A stretch of DNA of 18,801 bases from an uncultured Candidatus Melainabacteria bacterium (GCA_934754775.1 CAKVIM010000025.1:1-18801), one strand, 5' to 3'. Positions 1-7,393 are shown, counted from the stretch's first letter. Notes: generated by a model from the letters alone, not told the origin. Made by a program: numbers and translations.

Positions 1-371
1 GTCATATAGGCAGTTTGCATATTCACCCTATAAATATTTTTCAGGCGGTACATTGAGCCGAGTTGAACTTTTTCTGCATTACCTTCTGTATCAACAACAA
101 TCTGCTCGCCCCACCAACCACGTTTTTGGAGTAGAGGTTTCAAGTTTTTCTGAAATTCGTGGAAAGTTTTGCCTTCTGATAGTGATTTATCCAAAGCATC
201 ACGAATATCGTTAAGAACTTTTGTGTTCATAGCTTTAGCAACAGTAAAACTCTTTTTGTGAGCATCTTGCCAAATTTCGTACCAATCCCAACTTGTTACG
301 TTCTTTTTATTTCTGAAATATTTTATTGCAAGGGCAGGTTGTAGTTTAAATAATGATTTAAGTTCTATCAT
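1..371 (-). CDS. Mu gpF-like (gp30) minor head / head morphogenesis protein, partial
   Basis: This is a partial gene: its N-terminal 123 codons read leftward and leave the window at base 1. It starts MIELKSLFKLQPALAIKYFR and reaches LKNIYRVNMQTAYM at the cut. The segment 'IYR.N.QTAYM' is the recognisable signature of the Mu F / SPP1 gp7-type minor head protein family, which joins portal and capsid inside the procapsid. A tract WDWYEIWQDAHKKSFTVAKA near residues 28-47 is also typical of the N-terminal part. The ATG (371-369) shares one base with the TGA stop of the upstream PAPS-reductase gene (TGATG), so translation is probably coupled. The C-terminal two thirds cannot be judged. In Mu, F follows the portal gene directly; here one foreign-looking gene separates them. 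Confidence 0.82.
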   Translation of the reverse strand, partial: MIELKSLFKLQPALAIKYFRNKKNVTSWDWYEIWQDAHKKSFTVAKAMNTKVLNDIRDALDKSLSEGKTFHEFQKNLKPLLQKRGWWGEQIVVDTEGNAEKVQLGSMYRLKNIYRVNMQTAYM

Positions 372-1321
372 CAGTATTTAACTCCGATAAAATCAAGGAC
401 TTTGCCGCAACCTAATTTATAAATGCAATAATCATATTGTATTGGGTGAGATTTTTTCATTTTTTCGAATTTGTTCGGAGATTTTTCGCATTGAATACCA
501 AACATACAAAACATACATCCTGTGCGGTTCACTCCTGTTGTATACCATTTACCTTTTTTGTCTTGCAGAATTTCACCGTAAACGGAACAGTATGGAATAT
601 TCTTTTCCTTTATGTATTGAAGCACATCTTGTTCAGTCCAAAATCCCATTGGTGTTGAAGATGGACGTTTTGTGTCAAATGCATTACAACCGTGTTTTAA
701 GTATTCTTGTTTTCTAAGGTTGCTTTCCACTGCCATTGTTGCTATAAAGGGTTTTAGGTTGTTTTCTTTTTCAAACTTGAATGACGGTTCTTTTTTCATA
801 ATTTTGCAACACTTGTTTGAGATTTTTATATCGCTCTCTAGCAAAAACTTCCATTTTGATAAATCATACCTTGAACCGTATTTTTTCACGTATTCGCTGT
901 TAGAATCAAATTTTTTGGCGGTGTATCCGTTTGGTTTTTTGCGGTTATCTTCAATTACTCCTGCGACTTCTTTGCTGATTACAGGATATCCGTATTTTTC
1001 GATTACTTGGTGAAAGGGTGTTTTGGGGCGAAGGATTTTTATGTTTTCTATTGATTTTACAAATTGTCGTACTTCAGGATATTCTAAACCTGTATCGACA
1101 AAAACAGCTAAAACATTCGGATAAAGACTTCTTACAATATCCAATAATACGGTAGAATCTTTGCCACCTGAAAAGGACACATATACTTGTCCGTCAAAAT
1201 ATTCGTAAAATTCTCGGATTCTTCTTTTTGTTAATTCTATTTTCAGATTTAGCGGAAGATTTTGTCTTTGTTTAAGAAAATTCTTTTTTAGTGCTAATTC
1301 TTCAAGGGTAAGTTTATTCAT
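371..1321 (-). CDS. Phage PAPS-reductase / adenine nucleotide alpha-hydrolase (PP-loop) family protein
   Basis: A 316-residue protein with the PP-loop ATP-pyrophosphatase motif SGGKDST at residues 51-57, followed by a strand and acidic residue (FVDTGLEYPE, 74-83), as in phosphoadenosine-phosphosulfate reductase and DndC-type enzymes. Cysteines occur as CC (171-172) and as TGCMFCMFGIQC (268-278; C269, C272, C278), a pattern that could hold an iron-sulfur cluster together with C171 or C172. Such genes recur in phage genomes and are usually named PAPS reductase, but their substrate is not established. A sulfur-transfer or adenylation role is inference. It overlaps the portal stop by 8 bases and its own TGA overlaps the F start, so it is fully embedded in the head operon. 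It is not a canonical CysH, which has a different Cys motif (ECGLH). Confidence 0.85.
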   Translation of the reverse strand: MNKLTLEELALKKNFLKQRQNLPLNLKIELTKRRIREFYEYFDGQVYVSFSGGKDSTVLLDIVRSLYPNVLAVFVDTGLEYPEVRQFVKSIENIKILRPKTPFHQVIEKYGYPVISKEVAGVIEDNRKKPNGYTAKKFDSNSEYVKKYGSRYDLSKWKFLLESDIKISNKCCKIMKKEPSFKFEKENNLKPFIATMAVESNLRKQEYLKHGCNAFDTKRPSSTPMGFWTEQDVLQYIKEKNIPYCSVYGEILQDKKGKWYTTGVNRTGCMFCMFGIQCEKSPNKFEKMKKSHPIQYDYCIYKLGCGKVLDFIGVKY

Positions 1322-2774
1322 CTAATCCATCGTTCCTTCCCTGTAACTCACAAAGAAACAAAGCCTTTTGGAGCGATTCTTCAAACTTTTTGCTTTTTAG
1401 ATTTTTGTCTGTTAATAGTTCGTAGGCTTCTTCGTAGCTTTCGCAACTTTCAAGTAATGAAATTAGAGGTGAAATCATTTTTTGAGATTGTTCATTTAAT
1501 TTGGTTTCTGATATGAAATTAAAAAGATTTTCAATTTGTTTTTGCCCAACGATGGTTGGTTCATCTTCTTTAAACTCTTTGAAGTTAGGATTTAGAGGTA
1601 AAATATCTTCTCTAATTTCAAAGTCATCATCTTCTAAACCATAATTTTTAATAAAATATTCTTTTGAAAATTTGACTCCTGTTTCAGAAAGAATTTTATC
1701 TCTTTGAGCAAGTGTCAAATCAACATCTTCAGGTGCGAACATTTCAAAAACAGGAACATCTGCATTTGAAAAGTTAATTTCATAAATCCAAGCTATCAGT
1801 TGGTTTATGACACTTTCAACAAGTTTTTTATCTGAATCAATAATATCTTGTCTTACTGCCATGTGAGTGTTAGCTGCTGCATAACTTCCAGTTGAGCCGA
1901 TTTCGGTCGTTAGAGTTTGACCTAAAATCGCTTTTGAAATTTCAGCATTCATTTTGTCGATTAATTTTTCGTAAATTTCGGCAGATGAGGATTTACTTGC
2001 TTCTTGGATTTCAACCGATGAATCATCTGGAATAACTGCGATTGCATCCTGCACCATTTCTTCAAGCATATCGGCTAAAGTGTTTGTTTCTTCTTTTGTT
2101 GCTCCACGTGGGTGTTTACCTATCAGGTGTGGCATTCCATATTTTTCTGTGAATACAACCCAAAATTTCATTCCGCCTTTTTTAAAGGTTACATTCCAAA
2201 ATACACGTGATAATGTTCTTTCACCGTATGGGTTGTTGTAACTCGGATTATTTTGAGCAAGAAGAAATTTTTTATTTGGTAATAATTCACCGTAGTAATT
2301 TTCTTTTGTTCTGAATTTCAGGTTGTTATCATCATCAAAGCAAAACCATTCAGGAGGTTTGGCAATAATTTTTGTCGGTAAAATATATCCTGATTTATTC
2401 TTTTTCCAAATAATTTCAAGCGGTTGAAAACCGTATAATGTTGCATCAAGAATATCATTTATGAGTTTGTGAATATCTAAAGATTTTAATAATTTAAAAA
2501 TATTTTCGGTATTTTCGTCTTTATCAACTCCACGATTTATATCCCAATCAAGCGATAGCACACCTGCTTTTCTTGATTGAACGCAAGCAAAAACGTGAGG
2601 ATCGCACATCAGTTCCTTATAAATCCTCATATCCTTACCTTGTTTTCTAAGCACAATATCTGGATCCGGCAAAATATTTGCTAAAGAATAAAAATTTAAT
2701 GCACGTTTACGAGTTGCAATTTCTTCTGTTATGCCTCGTTTTACAGAAGCTTTTTTGATTATTGATTCTTCCAC
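1314..2774 (-). CDS. Portal protein, Mu gp29-like (DUF935)
   Basis: A 486-residue protein of the DUF935 family (Mu gp29), the dodecameric portal through which DNA enters and leaves the head and to which the tail attaches. Recognisable parts are an N-terminal segment 'DPHVFACVQSRKAGVLSLDW' (about 58-77), the middle block 'KKGGMKFWVVFTEKYGMPHL' (about 198-217) and the region 'AILGQTLTTEIGSTGSYAAA' (about 283-302), all standard for this family. The length fits the usual 450-530. The start is a GTG at 2774-2772, chosen because AGGAG lies just upstream inside the last codons of the tube gene; the tube stop is only 2 bases away. It follows tail genes rather than the terminase, which is an unusual position. 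Confidence 0.93.
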   Translation of the reverse strand: MEESIIKKASVKRGITEEIATRKRALNFYSLANILPDPDIVLRKQGKDMRIYKELMCDPHVFACVQSRKAGVLSLDWDINRGVDKDENTENIFKLLKSLDIHKLINDILDATLYGFQPLEIIWKKNKSGYILPTKIIAKPPEWFCFDDDNNLKFRTKENYYGELLPNKKFLLAQNNPSYNNPYGERTLSRVFWNVTFKKGGMKFWVVFTEKYGMPHLIGKHPRGATKEETNTLADMLEEMVQDAIAVIPDDSSVEIQEASKSSSAEIYEKLIDKMNAEISKAILGQTLTTEIGSTGSYAAANTHMAVRQDIIDSDKKLVESVINQLIAWIYEINFSNADVPVFEMFAPEDVDLTLAQRDKILSETGVKFSKEYFIKNYGLEDDDFEIREDILPLNPNFKEFKEDEPTIVGQKQIENLFNFISETKLNEQSQKMISPLISLLESCESYEEAYELLTDKNLKSKKFEESLQKALFLCELQGRNDGLDE

Positions 2775-2776
2775 GA

Positions 2777-3298
2777 TTAAGCTCCTGTATTAGATTTGAA
2801 TTTCTTTAAGATGTCTACGTTACCGACTTTGTAAATATTTTGCAGTACATCAATTTCAAAAATCGGTACTTTGTTTACAATTAGTTTTGCGTAGGTTACA
2901 GCCATAGCGGTTTCGTAGTCGGCATTTTCTTGTGCTTTAATTGTGCCGAGGGGGAATTCTTTAAAGGTTCCGATGATAAAGGCTGTTGCCGGAACTTCTT
3001 CAATTTTGCCTGTACTTCCGTAGGTTTCGAGGTTAGCTCTGACTTGTAGCATTGAGGCGGTGAAAGGATTTGAGCAGACTGTTAAAACTTGTGGGTAGAG
3101 TGCGTTCCATTTTATTTTGCATTCAAGTTTGTCAATTCCTGAAAAGAATTCGGCAGAGCCTACCATTCCCAATGCTTTATGCTCCGCCATTTTGTGCTTA
3201 ATTTGCGGTAGTTGTACTTCTTCTGCTCGCCCCAAAAGATTTACGCCATTTAGGTAAACATTGGCGTTAGTTAATTTATTTATTTGAATGTTGGACAT
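2777..3298 (-). CDS. Major tail tube protein (P2 FII-like)
   Basis: A 173-residue protein matching the P2 FII / phage tail tube family: N-terminal 'INKLTNANVYLNGVNLLGRA', then 'EVQLPQIKHKMAEHKALGMVGSAEFFSG', 'Y.TAMAVTYAKLIVNKVPIFEIDVLQNIYKV' and a short tail. Length is typical (about 170). It forms the inner tube of the contractile tail, inside the sheath encoded upstream. The ATG at 3298 is preceded by GGAG in the minus strand (plus-strand CTCC at 3304-3307). In P2 the tube gene is followed by the E/E' chaperone and tape measure; here it is followed by the portal, and the chaperone and tape measure lie on the other strand. Confidence 0.95.
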   Translation of the reverse strand: MSNIQINKLTNANVYLNGVNLLGRAEEVQLPQIKHKMAEHKALGMVGSAEFFSGIDKLECKIKWNALYPQVLTVCSNPFTASMLQVRANLETYGSTGKIEEVPATAFIIGTFKEFPLGTIKAQENADYETAMAVTYAKLIVNKVPIFEIDVLQNIYKVGNVDILKKFKSNTGA

Positions 3299-3325
3299 AT
3301 ATACTCCGTAAAAATTTGTTGATTG

Positions 3326-3502
3326 TTATTTTTTCAAAAGTCCGCATTGAGAGATTTCGACTTCTTCATAGTGGAGGAAAACGTATTCTTTGCTTATTGC
3401 TTGGATTAAGGGACATTTATATCTGTTTTTGCAAACCGAACACACATCATTTTCGTTTAAGAAAACTTCGATTTTGCCTTGGTTGTTTACTATTGCGTAC
3501 AT
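3326..3502 (-). CDS. Small Cys-rich protein between sheath and tube (58 aa)
   Basis: A short gene of 58 codons starting MYAIVNNQGKIEVFLNEN and containing CSVCKNRYKCPLIQAI (residues 21-36), then a further Cys near the end (SQCGLLKK). C21, C24, C30 and C53 could bind a metal ion. It fills the space between sheath and tube almost exactly: the sheath TAA is immediately followed by its ATG (TAAATG), and the tube start lies 27 bases past its stop. Tight packing, strand agreement and the motif all argue that it is real. I do not recognise a named family with confidence. Its position suggests a tail-assembly accessory, structural or regulatory protein. Confidence 0.72.
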   Translation of the reverse strand: MYAIVNNQGKIEVFLNENDVCSVCKNRYKCPLIQAISKEYVFLHYEEVEISQCGLLKK

Positions 3503-4735
3503 TTAAGACACTCCTAAATTTTTGAGCAAATCAATATCAATAAAGGACTCAAATGTAATGCGCTCGGCAGGTGTAGGTGGCATAAATTCGACATCAAAAA
3601 CAATGTGACCGTTCGCTATTTCGGTTGTCGGATTCTTTTCTGTATTGAAGGTGCATTTACCGTCAATTAAAGCACCACGTCCGATTAGGGTTCGAATAAA
3701 TTGATTTACTGTTTCGCAAATGGAATCAATTAAGCCGTTATCGATTGGGTAGTCGATAAATTGTAACATTGAATATTCAACAGATTCGTGGAGAATGTCA
3801 GCGGTTCTTCTAACGTTAATAAAATTAGTTGGGTCTGTGTTTGTCGGATAGGCTGCGGAGCGGTTTCCCCAAGTTCTCATACCTGAGCCGTAGGAATTAA
3901 AAATTGTCATAATTCCGGCTTCGTTCAGTTGATTAACTTCACTGGTTGAATCGTTAATCATAGAAGTCAATTGCCTTTCGATTCCAATTATTCCTTGAAT
4001 TTCTGTATTGGATGGAGACCAGTGATAACCTTTTGATACGTCTTTTGCAGCGATTACTCCTGCAAGTCTTTGAGAGTATGGCTGTAATTTTATTGAATCT
4101 GAAGTTGAATCATATACTTTTACATGCGGATAGCATAAAATCAGACGTTCTGAGGATGTATTGAAATTAATCGTGCCTTCACTTCCACGTCCTTTTATTG
4201 CTTCTTGAACGGTAGTTCCAACAGGTGCGTCAACTATTCCTATTGCACGAATTTTGTTACAAATTCTATTTATTGCAACCGTAACTGAATTATCTTCACA
4301 ATAGGTTGGTGCGATTATTGTTTTGGGGTAGTATCCGAATAATGAGTAACAATCTTCAAAAGCACTTAAACCTGTACGTTTGTAAGTTTCAGAATCGACT
4401 CCGCCGATAATATCAGACAATTTGACTTCATCGATTGAGTTGTGTTTTTGCGGATTATAGACGTTTACGGCTAAAACAATACCTGAGCCTTGGTCAAATA
4501 TTGATTCTAAGGCTTGTGGGATAGTAAATCCGTCTTTAGGTTTGCCGAAATACTTAACGGCATCAATATCGCTTGTGATGAGGGTTGGTGTGTTTATTGT
4601 TCGATATTCTTCATCGACTTCGTCTATTGGCGCAGTTCCGACAAGACCGATTACAGCGGTTTTTACTGTCGAAATTGTTCTTGCGCCTTTTGTTATCTCA
4701 ATGGTTTCAACACCATGTAAAAAGGATGCAGACAT
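3503..4735 (-). CDS. Contractile tail sheath protein (P2 FI-like)
   Basis: A 410-residue sheath protein. The N-terminus 'SASFLHGVETIEITKGARTI' followed by 'TAVIGLVGTAP' is diagnostic of the P2 FI sheath family. Other familiar pieces are 'FTIPQALESIFDQGSGIVLAVNVYNP' (about 90-115), 'SPSNTEIQGIIGIERQLT' (about 244-261), 'RTWGNRSAAYP' (about 288-298) and a C-terminal 'ANGHIVFDVEFMPPTPAERITFES' (about 372-395). It polymerises around the tube and contracts at infection. The length is close to P2 FI (about 396). A strong AGGAG lies just upstream of the ATG at 4735. The 60-base gap upstream carries a G-rich plus-strand repeat. No separate DUF2635-like gene (Mu gp38) is present between gp37-like and sheath genes. 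Confidence 0.96.
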   Translation of the reverse strand: MSASFLHGVETIEITKGARTISTVKTAVIGLVGTAPIDEVDEEYRTINTPTLITSDIDAVKYFGKPKDGFTIPQALESIFDQGSGIVLAVNVYNPQKHNSIDEVKLSDIIGGVDSETYKRTGLSAFEDCYSLFGYYPKTIIAPTYCEDNSVTVAINRICNKIRAIGIVDAPVGTTVQEAIKGRGSEGTINFNTSSERLILCYPHVKVYDSTSDSIKLQPYSQRLAGVIAAKDVSKGYHWSPSNTEIQGIIGIERQLTSMINDSTSEVNQLNEAGIMTIFNSYGSGMRTWGNRSAAYPTNTDPTNFINVRRTADILHESVEYSMLQFIDYPIDNGLIDSICETVNQFIRTLIGRGALIDGKCTFNTEKNPTTEIANGHIVFDVEFMPPTPAERITFESFIDIDLLKNLGVS

Positions 4736-4749
4736 ATTTTCTCCTTTAA

Positions 4750-4782
4750 GGGGTAAATCAGATTGGGGTAGGGATAAAGGGG
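4750..4782 (+). repeat. G-rich direct repeat with quadruplex-forming pattern
   Basis: On the plus strand, upstream of the sheath gene, four G runs occur: GGGG (4750-4753), GGGG (4765-4768), GGG (4771-4773) and GGGG (4779-4782), with linkers of 11, 2 and 5 bases. The decamer AGGGGTAAAT is repeated at 4749-4758 and 4778-4787. The plus strand is the template for the sheath transcript, so a quadruplex here would form on the template strand. The pattern is visible; folding is inference. Confidence 0.45.
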
Positions 4783-4795
4783 TAAATTGAAAAAA

Positions 4796-5206
4796 TTAAT
4801 AATTTTGTATATTTTGAGTAGTTAAAGTGAAATTTATTCCGTATTGCCAAATTCCACCATTTTCAGATATGAAATAATCTTTTGTCGGTGTAAGTTTTGT
4901 GCATTCATCAGACTGAAAACCTGATAGTGATTGCCTTACTTTATCAATATATTCGTAAGCACCGTCATTAAAACGCAGATTTCTTGTAACTACTGTTATT
5001 GCAAATTCTTTTTTTGAATTTTGGGTAACAAAAGCAATAGCGTTAGTTTCTGAGTAATTTCCGCCTTGATAATGCACAAGTAACGCACCGATTGGGTGAA
5101 GTAAAATAAATTCTGAGGGTTTATCAGGAAATCCTTCAACTAAAACATCAGGGAAATCTTGTTTTAGTTTTAAAATAATAGAATTTTCTATGTTTCTAAT
5201 ATTCAT
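4796..5206 (-). CDS. Mu gp37-like protein (DUF1834), head-tail junction
   Basis: A 136-residue protein resembling the DUF1834 / Mu gp37 family: an N-terminal helix 'MNIRNIENSIILKLKQDFPD', then 'EGFPDKPSEFILLHPIGALLVHYQGGNY', a central strand pair 'KEFAITVVTRNLRFNDGAYEYIDKVRQSLSGF' and the C-terminal 'GGIWQYGINFTLTTQNI', the pattern of head-tail completion (terminator) proteins. It probably caps the tail tube or joins it to the neck. Its ATG lies 11 bases inside the end of the gp36-like gene. Order gp36-gp37-sheath agrees with Mu. Confidence 0.85.
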   Translation of the reverse strand: MNIRNIENSIILKLKQDFPDVLVEGFPDKPSEFILLHPIGALLVHYQGGNYSETNAIAFVTQNSKKEFAITVVTRNLRFNDGAYEYIDKVRQSLSGFQSDECTKLTPTKDYFISENGGIWQYGINFTLTTQNIQNY

Positions 5207-5642
5207 TTAACTTCCGTTTTCCAAACAATTTATCTAAAATATTTTTATTTGTTTTGTATTCTTCCGCATTAAAATTGGAACTTTCGAGCAAATCATTTTC
5301 GGCTTGGAGAGTTATTACACCTTTTTGAATATCTCTTAGTGTTGAAATTGCATTATCGTAATTTTTTTGGATTACTTCCGGCATTTCGTTTCTCATACGG
5401 CGAGAATAGAGGCGGTAAATACTTAAATCAATTGCAAGAATCCGAAGCAAAGGAAAATGGGCATCAAGGGGTAGAGAGTATCTACCACGAAGATACCCAT
5501 CAATGAGCGTAGAAGAATAAATAATGGCTTCTTCAACCACAACACGATTGACTTCTTCTTGCCCATTATCAGAAGAGAGCTGGATTAGAGTAGGGGTAGA
5601 GGTTTGAGTTTCAATATCTTCAATCGTGCAATAATCTGTCAT
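5196..5642 (-). CDS. Mu gp36-like protein (DUF1320), head completion
   Basis: A 148-residue protein of the DUF1320 / Mu gp36 type: 'MTDYCTIEDIETQT...LIQLSSD' at the N-terminus, the helix 'VEEAIIYSSTLIDGYLRGRYSLPL' (about 36-59) that is the family's clearest block, then 'LLRILAIDLSIYRLYSRRM' and 'YDNAISTLRDIQKGVITL'. These all-helical proteins belong to the head-tail connector (gp6-like adaptor) group that docks on the portal. AAGGA sits about 8 bases before the ATG at 5642. The 158 bases upstream carry no convincing gene but a strongly foldable element that ends just before this ribosome binding site, so its translation might be influenced by that structure. Confidence 0.88.
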   Translation of the reverse strand: MTDYCTIEDIETQTSTPTLIQLSSDNGQEEVNRVVVEEAIIYSSTLIDGYLRGRYSLPLDAHFPLLRILAIDLSIYRLYSRRMRNEMPEVIQKNYDNAISTLRDIQKGVITLQAENDLLESSNFNAEEYKTNKNILDKLFGKRKLNEY

Positions 5643-5669
5643 TTCAATATCCTTGTTAAATCGTGTCTT

Positions 5670-5799
5670 GGATTATTCGGGTACCTATAGCCTTTCATTT
5701 CGTTTCAAAATTTCCTGACAGAAATTTTTACACTTCATCAGGCTATTTACTCTTACGGGTTAGTCTGCCTAACGGCAGCCGTCACCCTACCGAAAATCC
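5670..5799 (-). ncRNA. Multi-helix structured element between decoration and gp36-like genes
   Basis: The 158-base gap 5643-5800 contains nested complementary segments. Plus-strand coordinates: outer stem GGATTATTCGG (5670-5680) with CCGAAAATCC (5790-5799), one bulged T. Inside are two arms. Arm A pairs ATAGCCT (5687-5693) with AGGCTAT (5740-5746) and carries an inner hairpin AAAATTTC (5707-5714)/GAAATTTT (5721-5728) with a 6-base loop. Arm B pairs GGGT (5757-5760) with ACCC (5784-5787) and CTGCC (5765-5769) with GGCAG (5774-5778), loop TAAC. Strand is taken from the surrounding minus-strand operon, where it would sit in the leader of gp36. It starts one base past the stop of the decoration gene. 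It could be a cis-regulatory RNA, an intercistronic processing or stability element, or a miniature mobile (REP/MITE-like) insertion. I recognise no known riboswitch or ribozyme. Confidence 0.5.
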
Positions 5800-5800
5800 G

Positions 5801-6139
5801 CTACTTTCCTATCAGAATTCGTATAATTTGACCATCAGCTCCGTTATCTAAAGCATAGCCGTTTACGTTTGCAGAGCCGTCAGCTTTAATTGCCTTGCCG
5901 TTATCGTCAGATGTGATACTATCACCAACCGCAACAGTTCCACCTGCTTCTACGAGCAGAATTCCGAAAACTGATATTGGTAAATATTGGTCTTTTTCAG
6001 TATCTACATCAGAGATTCCAAAAGCTTTTGCGCCTGATTTACAGTATTTGCCGTCAAATCCGATAAATCTTTGTTGGACGATATCTTCGGCAGCTTTTAT
6101 TGAATCAATTAGAAGTGGTTTATACAATTTATTCGCCAT
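5801..6139 (-). CDS. Capsid decoration / cement protein-like
   Basis: A 112-residue protein starting MANKLYKPLLIDSIKAAEDI. It has the composition and layout of small head decoration proteins (DUF2190-like): 'RFIGFDGKYCKSGAKAFGISD', 'LPISVFGILLVEAGGTVAVGDSI' and 'VNGYALDNGADGQIIRILI', a beta-rich pattern with Gly turns that binds capsomers and stabilises the head. I chose the ATG at 6139 because AAGGAG lies 7 bases before it; a longer open frame starting further upstream would add a Lys-rich stretch that overlaps the end of the gp35-like gene. It follows gp35-like with an 11-base overlap, and the structured element follows it. Confidence 0.72.
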   Translation of the reverse strand: MANKLYKPLLIDSIKAAEDIVQQRFIGFDGKYCKSGAKAFGISDVDTEKDQYLPISVFGILLVEAGGTVAVGDSITSDDNGKAIKADGSANVNGYALDNGADGQIIRILIGK

Positions 6140-6380
6140 CATTTTCTCCTTGATTTTCATTTTGGTTTTCAGTTTGACTTTCATCTGATTTATCAGTTTC
6201 AGCCTTTTTTTGTTTTGAATTTTTGTTTTGTTGAGTTTTTGGAGTTTTTTCAGGAATCAATTCAACAAAATCTGCAAGCTTTTTGGCTTCGGCTTCCGTT
6301 AATTCTATAATATCGTTTGGTTTGCGTAATATTCCGTTATGCAGAATATTTGTGTGTTTGAGTTTGTATTTTTTAGTCAT
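6129..6380 (-). CDS. Mu gp35-like small head protein with charged tail
   Basis: An 83-residue protein. The N-terminal half (KYKLKHTNILHNGILRKPND, then IIELTEAEAKKLADFVELIP) resembles the Mu gp35 / HI1506-type small domain found just after the major capsid gene. The C-terminal half is low-complexity, rich in Lys, Gln, Asn and Glu (about 45-83), turning strongly acidic at the end. It overlaps the capsid stop by 8 bases (ATGACTAA) and the next gene by 11, so all three are coupled. In Mu-like phages this protein's exact role is unclear. Confidence 0.72.
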   Translation of the reverse strand: MTKKYKLKHTNILHNGILRKPNDIIELTEAEAKKLADFVELIPEKTPKTQQNKNSKQKKAETDKSDESQTENQNENQGENDGE

Positions 6381-7335
6381 TCTTCACCAATCCTTGTTCT
6401 TCTCGAGTTAGTTGGGGATTAACTACATTTGAGATTAAATAGCCTGCTTCCGCACCAACTAAAAATGGGGTGTAAATGTCGGTTGCTCTAATGTATTTGA
6501 CTTTGTTACCTTCTTTTGAGTATTCGTCAATATTTAGGGCATCTTTTTTACGGACGGTGTAAGCATAACTTGGGTCGTATTCTGTTCTTGATGAACCTAA
6601 ATTTGGAACAAAGGCAAGAACAATATTGTCTTTCCAAATACGAACAAACTCACCTTTTTCGTTTGTAAAAATTGATTTACCGATAAAAATATTTTCGACT
6701 TCAAAAAATTCTTTCAGGTGTTCAAGGGTAATAATTTTGTTTGTATTATTTGAAATCAGACTTCTAAGGCTAACGTTTCTTTTTAATGCACGCCAAGCAT
6801 CTTGACCTATAACCATTGTGTTTGGGTCTTGACCGATTTTCTTTGAGACTGCGTCTTTTGCGTCATCAACAACACCTTGGGGATCGGAGTCTTTGTGGTT
6901 AAAACAAGATGAGCCTGATAGAAGGATTTTGTTTTCGGTTGCGTAGCTGTTTATGTCTTGAGCTAAGTCGGCACAAGCTTTTTCGTGTTTTAGTTGTAGA
7001 CCTTGAGTAACGACATTTGTTGCGTGGAGTTGGAGTCGGACTTTTTCGGCTTCTTGTTCTTCTCGGTAATCAATCGGATAGGATAAATCGTGTTCGGCAA
7101 GAGTTGCAGAATGTTTTTTGAATCCTTTGGGTGCGATTACGTTTGAATTAGCTCGGATTGCTCTTTCTGTATCGTAGATTTGAAAGGCTTCTTTGTTAAA
7201 TTCAAAAATGTTTATTTGTTCTTTTTCTGAATAAATCGTGGGGAATAAATTTTGAGCAACGAATGCGTTGTTACTGTATCCACGAGCGACTTCAGACAAG
7301 TACGCATTTATGCGTAATTCTTCGAGTCTTCCCAT
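6373..7335 (-). CDS. Major capsid protein
   Basis: A 320-residue protein that I read as the major head subunit. The N-terminal 'LSEVARGYSNNAFVAQNLFPTI' (about 14-35) and 'FNKEAFQIYDTERAIRANSNVI' (about 46-67) are characteristic of a capsid family with the HK97 fold found in Mu-like and other phages. The middle 'PNTMVIGQDAWRALKRNVSLRSLI' (about 171-194) and 'VENIFIGKSIFTNEKGEFVRIWKDNIVLAFV' match the usual domain where capsid residues lead to the 'SYAYTVRKK...' segment. It lies directly downstream of the protease/scaffold gene and has a clean AGGAG before the ATG at 7335. It is similar in size to Mu gpT (about 305), though I am less sure that it belongs to the gpT family proper. Confidence 0.88.
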   Translation of the reverse strand: MGRLEELRINAYLSEVARGYSNNAFVAQNLFPTIYSEKEQINIFEFNKEAFQIYDTERAIRANSNVIAPKGFKKHSATLAEHDLSYPIDYREEQEAEKVRLQLHATNVVTQGLQLKHEKACADLAQDINSYATENKILLSGSSCFNHKDSDPQGVVDDAKDAVSKKIGQDPNTMVIGQDAWRALKRNVSLRSLISNNTNKIITLEHLKEFFEVENIFIGKSIFTNEKGEFVRIWKDNIVLAFVPNLGSSRTEYDPSYAYTVRKKDALNIDEYSKEGNKVKYIRATDIYTPFLVGAEAGYLISNVVNPQLTREEQGLVKND

Positions 7336-7393
7336 TTTTGCTCCTATTCTTATCTTTGGGTAAAATTATTTTAATTTTTTTGTTTTTTTGTTT

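Noticed and set aside
672..1013. A 113-codon plus-strand frame opposite the PAPS-reductase gene (and similar long antisense frames elsewhere).
   Set aside because: These are shadows of well-supported genes on the other strand, rich in Phe, Ser and Leu, with no start signals.
5642..5734. Two tiny minus-strand frames (17 codons starting MKCKNFCQEI and 19 codons starting MKGYRYPNNP) before gp36, and a 62-codon plus-strand frame at 5663-5851.
   Set aside because: They are short, lack ribosome binding sites and coincide with the stems of the structured element; the plus-strand frame also runs antisense into the decoration gene. A Com-like zinc finger was considered but the Cys pattern does not fit.
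5735..5741. CTGATGA on the minus strand, the core of a hammerhead ribozyme, with GAAA further along.
   Set aside because: The two-stem arrangement around it leaves no room for a third stem and no cleavage triplet in the right place; the motif lies in an internal loop of arm A.
6140..6184. Upstream start for the decoration protein adding MKVKLKTKMKIKEK.
   Set aside because: The extra residues arise from the overlapping low-complexity end of the gp35-like gene; AAGGAG fits only the ATGs at 6142/6139.
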